From NCBI GenBank assembly GCA_021793135.1, contig JAJYTI010000088.1, positions 1-8,959 of the forward strand: a stretch of DNA of 8,959 nt, written 5' to 3'. The position numbers were made by a program, and so were the translations under genes. This document shows positions 1 through 7,100 of the stretch, one piece after another. This stretch comes from Bacteroidota bacterium (GTDB lineage Bacteria > Bacteroidota > Bacteroidia > Flavobacteriales > Flavobacteriaceae). How positions within the stretch are numbered: the stretch's first letter is position 1; the number at the start of each line of letters is the position of its first letter. The notes under the pieces were generated by a model. It made no database searches, was not told where the DNA came from, and saw nothing but the letters and a program-made list of their open reading frames with translations.

Positions 1-198
1 TTCCATTTCACCGGTACTTTAATAGGATATATACAACTAGAATCTATTCAAACACAAGTCGAACTAGTACACACTACCATATTTTTTATAAGTGTATTGA
101 TGTGGATAATTTCATTTATTCGCATGTTGTTAAAACAAAAAGGTGGTGTGCCATTTCTGGATAAATACTTTCAAAAGTTTTTTAAATTCTTAGATTAA
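1..198 (+). CDS. C-terminal end of a small membrane protein, related to the next gene (partial)
   Basis: Frame 1 is open from the window edge to the TAA at 196-198, giving the last 65 residues of a protein whose 5' end lies outside the window. A hydrophobic stretch (about residues 26-42, TIFFISVLMWIISFIRM) is followed by a basic, aromatic tail with PFLDKYFQKFF. That tail resembles the end of the next protein (PLLGEKFQELF), and the first visible residues FHFTGTLIGYI resemble its FHIRQSLGTQC. I infer two tandem copies of a DUF4870/Tic20-like small integral membrane protein, this one the more diverged. The stop codon directly abuts the next ATG, which suggests translational coupling within one operon. 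Function is unknown; the family call rests on this short similarity only. Confidence 0.65.
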   Translation, partial: FHFTGTLIGYIQLESIQTQVELVHTTIFFISVLMWIISFIRMLLKQKGGVPFLDKYFQKFFKFLD

Positions 199-519
199 AT
201 GAACGAGGCTAAAGTTAAGAAATACAGAAACCTAGGAGTTATATCTTATTTAAGTATCATTGGTCTTTTTATTACCATAACGCTTAACAAAGACAAGAAC
301 GATTATGTGAATTTTCATATAAGACAAAGCTTAGGTACTCAATGCATTCTAATACTTGCTATTATTTGCCTTCTAGTTAATGCACTTCTAGCATTAATCG
401 TTTATTTTCTATTTGTTATATTATGGGTTTTTGGATTAGTAGCTGCTTTGCAGATGAGCTCCAAGCCTATCCCGTTATTAGGCGAAAAGTTTCAAGAATT
501 ATTTTCTAAAATGGTTTAA
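199..519 (+). CDS. Small integral membrane protein, DUF4870/Tic20-like
   Basis: This encodes 106 residues, mostly hydrophobic. Likely membrane segments are at about 12-28, 47-63 and 64-84, with a short charged loop between the first and second. That loop ends in NFHIRQSLG (38-46), which resembles the FHxRQ signature of the DUF4870 family; flavobacterial relatives are often labelled 'import component protein' by similarity to Tic20. The C-terminus is soluble and amphipathic (PIPLLGEKFQELF). The size fits a complete family member. The ATG follows the previous stop codon with no gap, and no Shine-Dalgarno sequence is visible, as usual in Bacteroidota, so coupled translation is likely. The esterase gene starts 23 bp downstream on the same strand. 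The molecular role is not known, and the Tic20 resemblance does not prove transport activity. Confidence 0.8.
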   Translation: MNEAKVKKYRNLGVISYLSIIGLFITITLNKDKNDYVNFHIRQSLGTQCILILAIICLLVNALLALIVYFLFVILWVFGLVAALQMSSKPIPLLGEKFQELFSKMV

Positions 520-542
520 CCTAATTTTTCTATTGTAAAATT

Positions 543-1196
543 ATGCACTCAAAAAAAACATTACCTTTAACACATAATTATAGGCCTTCTAATTTGGAAG
601 GAAAAGCACCAGCAATAATCATGCTTCATGGATATGGAAGCAATGAAGATGATTTGTTTTCTTTTGCAGGAGAGTTACCAGAAAAATATGCAATCATAGC
701 TTTAAAAGCTCCCTTATCACTGCAAGGAATGGGCAATGCTTGGTATTCTATATATTTTGAAAATAACAATAGTGCTAAGTTTAATGATACTGAACAAGCA
801 ATTGAAGCGAGAGAATTAGTCGTAAAAACTATAGATAGCGCAATTGAAAAATATAATTTAGATAAGAACAACATTACATTACTTGGTTTTAGCCAAGGTA
901 CTATTTTAAGTTTGGCTGTTGCTTTAAGTTATCCAGAAAAGGTAAAACGTATCGTTGCTTTAAGTGGTTATTTAGCCGATGATATGCTTGTAGAAGGTTA
1001 TAAAGAAAAAGATTACAGTCATTTATCAATATTCCAGTCTCATGGAACACAAGACATGGTAATTCCTGTACAATGGGCAAAAAATGCACATGAATCTTTA
1101 AAAACGCTTAAAATCGATACTATTTATAAAGAGTACCCTGTAGGACATGGTGTATCTCCACAGAATTTTTATGATTTCCGTAAATGGTTAGATTAA
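543..1196 (+). CDS. Alpha/beta-hydrolase serine esterase (phospholipase/carboxylesterase family)
   Basis: The 217-residue protein has the full pattern of the small phospholipase/carboxylesterase (acyl-protein thioesterase-like) family. It shows an early LHGYGSNEDDL motif (28-38, oxyanion region), the nucleophile elbow GFSQG (Ser117), the acid in HGTQDMVIP (Asp171) and the catalytic histidine in GHGVSP (His202). Length is normal for the family (about 200-230). No signal peptide is seen, so it is probably cytoplasmic and hydrolyses short acyl esters or thioesters; the substrate cannot be read from sequence. The ATG at 543 places the motifs at normal distances. It lies 23 bp after the small membrane protein gene with no recognisable promoter between, so it is probably the last gene of that operon. 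Its stop codon is one base from the stop codon of the convergent gene. Confidence 0.92.
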   Translation: MHSKKTLPLTHNYRPSNLEGKAPAIIMLHGYGSNEDDLFSFAGELPEKYAIIALKAPLSLQGMGNAWYSIYFENNNSAKFNDTEQAIEARELVVKTIDSAIEKYNLDKNNITLLGFSQGTILSLAVALSYPEKVKRIVALSGYLADDMLVEGYKEKDYSHLSIFQSHGTQDMVIPVQWAKNAHESLKTLKIDTIYKEYPVGHGVSPQNFYDFRKWLD

Positions 1197-1197
1197 T

Positions 1198-1698
1198 TTA
1201 ATTCGTTGTATATAAAAAAGAATTAAGTAATTCTACATCAATATTTTGATCTTCTGGGGTGTAAAAGTATTCTAAAATCATTTCGCCCCAATAGGTCCCA
1301 TCGGTAAAATCAGCTATTAGCCATTTATGATTTAATAATCGTACTTTATTCACTTGCATGGTTCCTTCCATTCCAGAATACGGCACTAATGGATTGTCTT
1401 CCTTGCCATTTTTATTATAGAAATAATCCTCTAAACGCATTTCTAATGAATCTGGACGAATATGATATACCTCTTCTATGTAACTTAAAGCACTTTCATT
1501 TTTTTCTAAAGAAAAATATGCCGCTTCTGCCAACTTTGATTCTAAAACTTTATTCTCATCTTCTAATCTTTTGTCTACTCTTTCTAATGCTTCAATATCT
1601 TCTTGTTGTCTTTCAAAAACAGAACTTTGATATTTATATAAAAAGATTAGAATAACAGTAACGAACATCAATAGGTATAAGTATATTTTCTCTCTCAT
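1198..1698 (-). CDS. Membrane-anchored coiled-coil protein of unknown function
   Basis: This encodes 166 residues. An N-terminal signal-anchor (about 5-21, IYLYLLMFVTVILIFLY) is preceded by Arg2 and Lys4, so the rest is probably periplasmic. Residues 28-60 are rich in Glu, Lys and Arg with regular Leu/Val spacing (ALERVDKRLEDENKVLESKL), as in a coiled coil. A compact C-terminal part (about 65-166) contains aromatic, acidic segments such as HKWLIADFTDGTYWGE (124-139). I recognise no named domain; it looks like a lineage-restricted hypothetical protein. Its ATG lies 10 bp after the stop of the metallo-hydrolase gene on the same strand, so the two are probably one transcript. It converges on the esterase gene with one intervening base and no hairpin terminator. 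Confidence 0.82.
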   Translation of the reverse strand: MREKIYLYLLMFVTVILIFLYKYQSSVFERQQEDIEALERVDKRLEDENKVLESKLAEAAYFSLEKNESALSYIEEVYHIRPDSLEMRLEDYFYNKNGKEDNPLVPYSGMEGTMQVNKVRLLNHKWLIADFTDGTYWGEMILEYFYTPEDQNIDVELLNSFLYTTN

Positions 1699-1708
1699 TT
1701 TACGTATA

Positions 1709-2485
1709 TTATATTTCTATTTGTAAAGTATCGTATGCTAAAAAAACATTGTCTGGTAATTTATTTTGTACCTCTTCATGAAACCCAAGCAAATGGCTAA
1801 CGTGAGTTAAGTATGCACGTTCTGGTTTAACTTCATCAATAAAATTAAGTGCTTCTTCCAAATTAAAATGTGAAATATGTTCTGCTTTTCGTAATGCATT
1901 AATAACAAGCACCTTAGTTCCTTTTATTTTTTCTATCTCTTCTGGTTCCATATGTTTTACATCGGTCATATAGGTTAAATCGTCTATTCTAAAACCAAGT
2001 ACAGGAATTCTATAATGCCAAGCTTCTATAGGAGTTACCGTTTTATTTCCTATAGTAAAGTTTTGTGTTTTATCTATATAATGTTCTTCTATAGTAGGAG
2101 CTCCAGGATATTTATTTTCTTTCTCAAAAATATAGGCAAAACGTTGATATAACGAATCAAAAACACGTTCATGTGCATAGAATGGTATATCACCATTCAT
2201 GAAATAATATGGCCTTACATCGTCTATTCCCGCGGTATGATCACTATGCTCATGAGTAAAAAGTATACCATCTATACGCTGGCAATTAGCTCTAAGCATT
2301 TGATATCTAAAATCTGGACCACAATCTATAACATATGTGTAATCCTCCCACTCTATTAATACAGAAACTCGTAAACGTTTGTCTCTCGGATCATTGCTTT
2401 TACAAACTGGGTGATTACTACCGATTACGGGTACACCTTGTGAAGTTCCTGTTCCTAAAAATGTAAGTTTCATGCGTGAATTCAT
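1709..2485 (-). CDS. Metallo-beta-lactamase-fold hydrolase, PhnP-like phosphodiesterase family
   Basis: Up to 258 residues. The N-terminal strand and turn MKLTFLGTGTSQGVP (5-19) and the metal motif THEHSDH (77-83; His78, His80, Asp82, His83) identify a dinuclear-metal hydrolase. Further probable ligands are His157 (WHYRIPVLGF), Asp175 (MTDV) and His228 (LTHVSH). Spacing and overall length match the PhnP/cyclic-phosphate phosphodiesterase branch. No C-P lyase (phn) genes are nearby, so the real substrate is unknown; it is likely a cytoplasmic phosphodiesterase. Relatives normally begin at the Met equivalent to Met5 (ATG at 2473). A -7 element at 2491-2498 would put the transcript start close to 2485, which also favours 2473; the coordinates given are the longest form. 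It is followed after 10 bp by the coiled-coil protein gene. Confidence 0.88.
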   Translation of the reverse strand: MNSRMKLTFLGTGTSQGVPVIGSNHPVCKSNDPRDKRLRVSVLIEWEDYTYVIDCGPDFRYQMLRANCQRIDGILFTHEHSDHTAGIDDVRPYYFMNGDIPFYAHERVFDSLYQRFAYIFEKENKYPGAPTIEEHYIDKTQNFTIGNKTVTPIEAWHYRIPVLGFRIDDLTYMTDVKHMEPEEIEKIKGTKVLVINALRKAEHISHFNLEEALNFIDEVKPERAYLTHVSHLLGFHEEVQNKLPDNVFLAYDTLQIEI

Positions 2486-2490
2486 AGTTA

Positions 2491-2498
2491 CAAAAGTA
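2491..2498 (-). promoter_or_regulatory. Possible -7 promoter element of the metallo-hydrolase gene
   Basis: Read on the minus strand this is TACTTTTG, an exact match to the Bacteroidota -7 consensus TAnnTTTG. It sits just upstream of the metallo-hydrolase reading frame. No TTG is found at the usual distance upstream, so only half the promoter is seen. Transcription from it would begin close to the ATG at 2485, leaving about a 12-base leader for the ATG at 2473. Confidence 0.4.
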
Positions 2499-2509
2499 AA
2501 GTTTATTTT

Positions 2510-2539
2510 TTTGTTTACCTATTGTATTTAGTACCTTTG
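2510..2539 (+). promoter_or_regulatory. Bacteroidota-type promoter for the 491-residue conserved protein
   Basis: TTTG at 2510-2513 (-33 element), 18 bases, then TACCTTTG at 2532-2539 (-7 element, exact TAnnTTTG). Both elements and the spacing fit the primary-sigma promoter of Bacteroidota. The transcript should start near 2546, leaving about 23 untranslated bases before the ATG at 2569. The 83-bp gap (2486-2568) thus appears to carry back-to-back promoters. Confidence 0.7.
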
Positions 2540-2568
2540 TAGTAGTTTTTAAGTAAAGATAATATACT

Positions 2569-4044
2569 ATGTCCAACACCCTTTTGGCAGATGGTCCATA
2601 TAAAGATATTCCGTCTACGAGTAACAAAGCATTACGCATAAACTTAAATAAGAATATTTATGGTTCTTTTGCAGAGATTGGTGCTGGTCAAGAGACCGTG
2701 AGACACTTTTTCCGTGCTGGTGGTGCATCTGGAACAATTGCTAAAACCATGTCGGCTTATGATAAAAGTTTTAGCGATGCAATTTATGGATTGGAACCTA
2801 CTGGTAGATATGTAACCGAAGAGCGTTTGCAAAAAATGCTAGGTCATGAGATGAAATTATTAGAGAGAAGAATTACTCGTGATTTAAATCCTAATAAATT
2901 ATTCTTTACCTACGCAAATACTGTTGCTACCATTGATTTTTCAAAAAAATATAAAGGTCATGGATGGTTGGGTATTCAATTCCAATTACACCCAGATGAA
3001 GAGGAATATAATGAAATTGTACTTCATGTTAGATTTCATGAAAATGAGGCTATACATCAGCAAAACACATTAGGAGTTGTTGGAGTAAACTTGATTTATG
3101 GTGCATTCTATCATTTTAATGATCCTAAAAAATTAATTCGATGTTTATATGATAATATCGATCAAGATAGTATAGAAATCGATACTATAAACTTCTCAGG
3201 TCCACAATTTAAAGACGTGGATAATCGTCTAATGAGCTTGGTTCTACTTAAAAATGGCATGACAGATGCGGTTATGTTTGGCCCTGATGGAAAAAATATT
3301 TTACCTGCTTCTATTCTATATAAAAAGAATATCCTAGCATTTAGAGGAAGTTTTAGACCGATTACTAAAGTAGGAATAGATATTTATAATAACGCAAGAG
3401 ACCTCTTTTTACAAGAAAAAAGAGTTACCGAAAAGAATACCGAGGTTATTTTTGAAATTACTTTAGCCAATTTAAGTGCAGAAGGAACTATAGATGAAGC
3501 TGACTTTATGGATCGTGCTAGATTGCTTTCATCATTGGGATACACGGTATTGCTTTCTAATTTTCAAGAATATTATAAACTCGTAGAGTATTTTGCTCGA
3601 TTCTCAAAAATGCGCATAGGATTGGCTATGGGTGTAGATAATCTAATCGAAGTTTTTAATCGAAAATATTACGAAAAACTTAGCGGTGGAATTCTAGAAG
3701 CTTCAGGGAAGTTATTTTCTAAAAACATGAAGGTTTATCTCTACCCTATGTTGGTAAAAGACACCAAAGAAATAATCAATAGCGGAAAAGTAGATCGATA
3801 CTTAGAAGAGGAAGTTGTACAGTTATATCATTACTTTAGAAATAATGGTAGAATAGCCGATATTACAAACTATAACCCAGAGTATTTACATATTTTCTCT
3901 AAAGAGGTATTGAAGATGATTGAAAATGATGAAGAAGGATGGGAAGATTTATTACCTGAAGGAGTTCCAAATATTATTAAAGAGCAATGCTTATTTAGTT
4001 GTGTAGCAATCCCTAGCCTACGTAATAAAAATAAAACAGAATAA
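2569..4044 (+). CDS. Large conserved cytoplasmic protein of unknown function
   Basis: This encodes 491 residues with no signal peptide or membrane segment. The N-terminal part is strikingly regular and looks highly conserved: LLADGPYKDIPSTSNKALR (5-23), IGAGQETVRHFFRAGG (37-52), and a basic-acidic region around ERLQKMLGHEMKLLERR (85-101). A second block, VLHVRFHENEAIHQQNTLG (151-169), may contribute His and Glu residues to a site. The C-terminal half (300-460) is mixed alpha/beta with EADFMDRARLL and LYPMLVKDTKEI. From memory, Bacteroidota relatives carry the database label 'nicotinate-nucleotide adenylyltransferase' or 'TonB-dependent receptor'. Neither fits: there is no nucleotidyltransferase HxGH motif near the N-terminus and no signal peptide or beta-barrel. 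It has its own promoter and terminator, so it is probably transcribed alone. ATG 2569 is chosen because it sits about 23 bases after the predicted transcript start. Confidence 0.85.
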   Translation: MSNTLLADGPYKDIPSTSNKALRINLNKNIYGSFAEIGAGQETVRHFFRAGGASGTIAKTMSAYDKSFSDAIYGLEPTGRYVTEERLQKMLGHEMKLLERRITRDLNPNKLFFTYANTVATIDFSKKYKGHGWLGIQFQLHPDEEEYNEIVLHVRFHENEAIHQQNTLGVVGVNLIYGAFYHFNDPKKLIRCLYDNIDQDSIEIDTINFSGPQFKDVDNRLMSLVLLKNGMTDAVMFGPDGKNILPASILYKKNILAFRGSFRPITKVGIDIYNNARDLFLQEKRVTEKNTEVIFEITLANLSAEGTIDEADFMDRARLLSSLGYTVLLSNFQEYYKLVEYFARFSKMRIGLAMGVDNLIEVFNRKYYEKLSGGILEASGKLFSKNMKVYLYPMLVKDTKEIINSGKVDRYLEEEVVQLYHYFRNNGRIADITNYNPEYLHIFSKEVLKMIENDEEGWEDLLPEGVPNIIKEQCLFSCVAIPSLRNKNKTE

Positions 4045-4065
4045 ATACTTGAAATATTATAAACT

Positions 4066-4105
4066 AAAAGCGTTTGTTAATTCTAACAAACGCTTTTTTA
4101 TTTTA
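4066..4105 (+). terminator. Strong intrinsic terminator, probably serving both converging genes
   Basis: A perfect 14-bp stem (4066-4079 with 4084-4097) encloses a four-base ATTC loop and runs into a T-rich tract (TTATTTTAT). It begins 21 bases after the stop of the 491-residue protein gene. Read on the minus strand, the same stem ends in CTTTTAGTTTATA, a weaker T-tract, 25 bases after the tamB stop. It therefore probably ends both transcripts. The rest of the 78-bp gap holds only an AAATCGATTT palindrome at 4111-4120 followed by T residues. Confidence 0.88.
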
Positions 4106-4122
4106 TCTCTAAATCGATTTTT

Positions 4123-7100
4123 TTAATATTCGTCAGGAAGTCTGCCTTTATCATTCATATAAAAATCAATAGGAAAGGTATCATCGTCTGGGACTACTTC
4201 TAACTCTGAATCTGACTCCAACTCAATATTCTTATTAAATAATTTCTTTATGAGTTCTCTAAAAGTAGCAAAATCTACCGAGTAGGATATTCCAGCCCCT
4301 TGTTCAAAAATCTGATTTTCACCTAAAAACTGTATATCTGCTTGACGATTAAAGAATAGCAAACGTAAACTACCATCTTCATTTACTAACCATTGTATCT
4401 CAATATCTCCTGCAATACTATTTTCATAAACTCCCCCTACAGGAACCCCTACTTTTCCATTGATTAATATTCGCTCGTTAATATGAGTTGACAAAGAAAC
4501 ACCAAATCTATCTGCTGTTTCTTGATTTGGTAAATTACTACCTTGAGTATAATCTAAACCTACCTTAAACTTTCCTTCTTTATCGGCAAAAAGCTCATTA
4601 AGAAGCCCAGAAACTTTATCTACTAATGTTCCTGAAAATGCATTACTTCCTTGGAAGTTATCATTTACAAATGATCCAGAAGCAATTAAGAACAATGCTT
4701 GTTTATCACGTTCTTCTCGATTCTGAAGTTTATATTCCAATTCGCTTTTCACAGAAGAACTTACACGTGGGAAATCAATATCGAAAGCCAATTCTGGTTG
4801 AATAAGCTCCCCACTTAAATCTATAAATACTTCTACAGGAATCGTTCTATTAATGGAAGTATTGTCTAGAAGAACCGATGGGTTTGCATCGGTTTCATAT
4901 TTAGTTCTTAAATTTATAGTTGCTCGTTCTGGATTACCATCCCAAGAAATAAATCCTCCTGGCACTACTTTGATTACCTTATGAATGATTCCACCATATC
5001 GGAAATCATAATCTCCATCTACCACCTGGAAGTCCCCTTCCATATTAAACTTACCAAGTGTATTTAGTTGAATTAACAACGTTCCCACTCCTCTTGCTCT
5101 AAGAGTCGAATTATTCGATTTATCTACAACAACATGAACTTCAGCTTTATTATTGATATCTAAATCAAAATTTACCGAAAGCCCTTTAATTTCTTTTGTC
5201 TCTACAACTTCACCGGTTAATCTTTTTTGTTTTTCTTCTGGCGATAAGAATATAATAAAGGAATCGTCTCCTATAGACTCGGTATCACTTAGTGGAATTG
5301 TAAAATTGGTATTATCACTTGTAGCGGCGGATACATCTATTATTAATTCTTCTGGTGGACCGTATATATTTGCTTCTCCATTTATAAAAGCTGTTCCATA
5401 ATATAATGCATCTTCTTGCTCAGTGGTATTCAACACTAACATATCATTAGCCGTGATATGCATATCAAAATTGATGTCTTTAAAGTTTTTGTGAGTAACC
5501 AACGCTCTAAACTTCCCTTTGCTATTATATTTTGTATCGGTTAGACCTGTATTACTTACTTGCCATGAGTTTTTACTAATAACCAGTTCGGTATTATCAT
5601 CCAATTTATAATCTACATTTAAATATGGAATACGCATTCCTCCTTCACTTAAATATAGTCTTCCCAAAGCCTCGGGAGCTCGTGGATCTCCAGAAATTTG
5701 AACTCTACCTGTAGCTAAACCTCTTAACCTATTGATTACATTAGCGCCAAATGGACTAAAACCACTTATATCAAAAGCATTGAAATCTAAATTGACATTT
5801 ATATTCGGATTTTCTTTAGATATATCTAAATATCCTAAACCACTAAAATGTTGTTTATCATCATCTATAAGCATGGTTTCGATATCATATCGAGTCAAAT
5901 CTTCATTACCTTCTATATTTAATATAAAATCTCCGTATCGAAGGTCATTTACCATAAGGTCGTCTACTCGCAATGTAGATGTAGGACGATATATATTTCG
6001 TACCTGAATTAGATTCAAGTCTCCATCCATTCTCCCTACCACATCTAAACTATCGATATTAGGAATTAAATGCCCAATATTTACATTCTCAAAATTTAAT
6101 CGTAAGTCTTTATAAGTAGAATCTCTAAGCACTCCAGCCATTCGGATGTATTCATCATTATGATTAAGAACTAGAGAATCTACTTGCACGTGTTTAAAAT
6201 CCTCATCGAGCACTACCCTATTTTTTGTATCATTTTCATGATTCATGTACCAAAGGTTATGATTGAATAATATACCCGATCGCTTTATTCCAAAAACAGA
6301 TTGTCCTTCTGGATTAATCGTATGATAAAATGACAAGTCAAAGAAATCTTCCTGTCCTTTACCTCCTCTAAAACTGGAAGAAATAGAAAGTGTATCGTTC
6401 TTTGTAGTATTATCGATTTCTAAACCATTTATCACATATGCTTTAGTATGTATAGAATCTACTGTTATATAGGTATTATGCATAGGGTTATCATAATCTA
6501 CTTGCAGGTTTATATTCCCTATATAATTATTATAAGCCATTATCTCTGGGGAACGGAAATCCATTTTAAACTTTTTCTCATCGGAAGATACTTCTCCTTT
6601 TAATCTCGTATTGTCTCCCAATTCTAACTGTGGAATAAACACGTCCACTATTTTATTATGAATTTCAAAATCATAGGTAATGAACTGATCGCTAGTCACT
6701 TCTTTAGGAATATAGTTAGTATAGATACTTCCTATTCCATTCTTTATTAATTGCGGCAAGTCTCCTAGCTTAAATTGACCACTTAATTGCCCCGTTACTA
6801 TATCTGGAGAGTTTATTGCTATTGTTCGTCTATCATCCTCAAAACTAGAGCTTATAGTAAAATCATCAAAATAATAATATCTGTCGTGCGTTTGGTAAAA
6901 GGTTTCTTGGAAGTTTATTTCGCCAACTGCATCATCTACATTTGTACCTTCCATATCCATAGTAACTTTACCAGTAAAAACAGATACACTATCACGTTTT
7001 ACAAAACCTAGTTTATTTAAATCAGAAAAGTTTACTGTTGCTTGAAAGTCGTACTCATTCGTATGCTTACTCATATTGATAAGCCCATCGAAATCCATAT

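Noticed and set aside
1198..1233. Hairpin candidates between the convergent genes (TTAATTC/GAATTAA and GAATTA/TAATTC)
   Set aside because: Short, almost entirely A-T stems with long or two-base loops and no T-tract; not credible terminators.
1709..2485. tRNase Z or beta-lactamase identity for the metallo-hydrolase
   Set aside because: The size, the FLGTGTSQGVP start and absence of a signal peptide fit the PhnP-like branch better; no tRNase Z exosite region is seen.
2569..4044. Annotation as nicotinate-nucleotide adenylyltransferase or TonB-dependent receptor
   Set aside because: No GxxxPxHxGH nucleotidyltransferase motif, no signal peptide, plug or barrel features; the length and composition fit neither family.
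4111..4120. AAATCGATTT palindrome as an operator
   Set aside because: It sits downstream of two convergent genes next to the terminator; a chance palindrome in AT-rich DNA is more likely.
5153..7011. Plus-strand open frames inside tamB (5153-5401, 5732-6007, 6787-7011)
   Set aside because: They lie wholly within the long minus-strand tamB frame, have low-complexity translations and no promoter or family resemblance.
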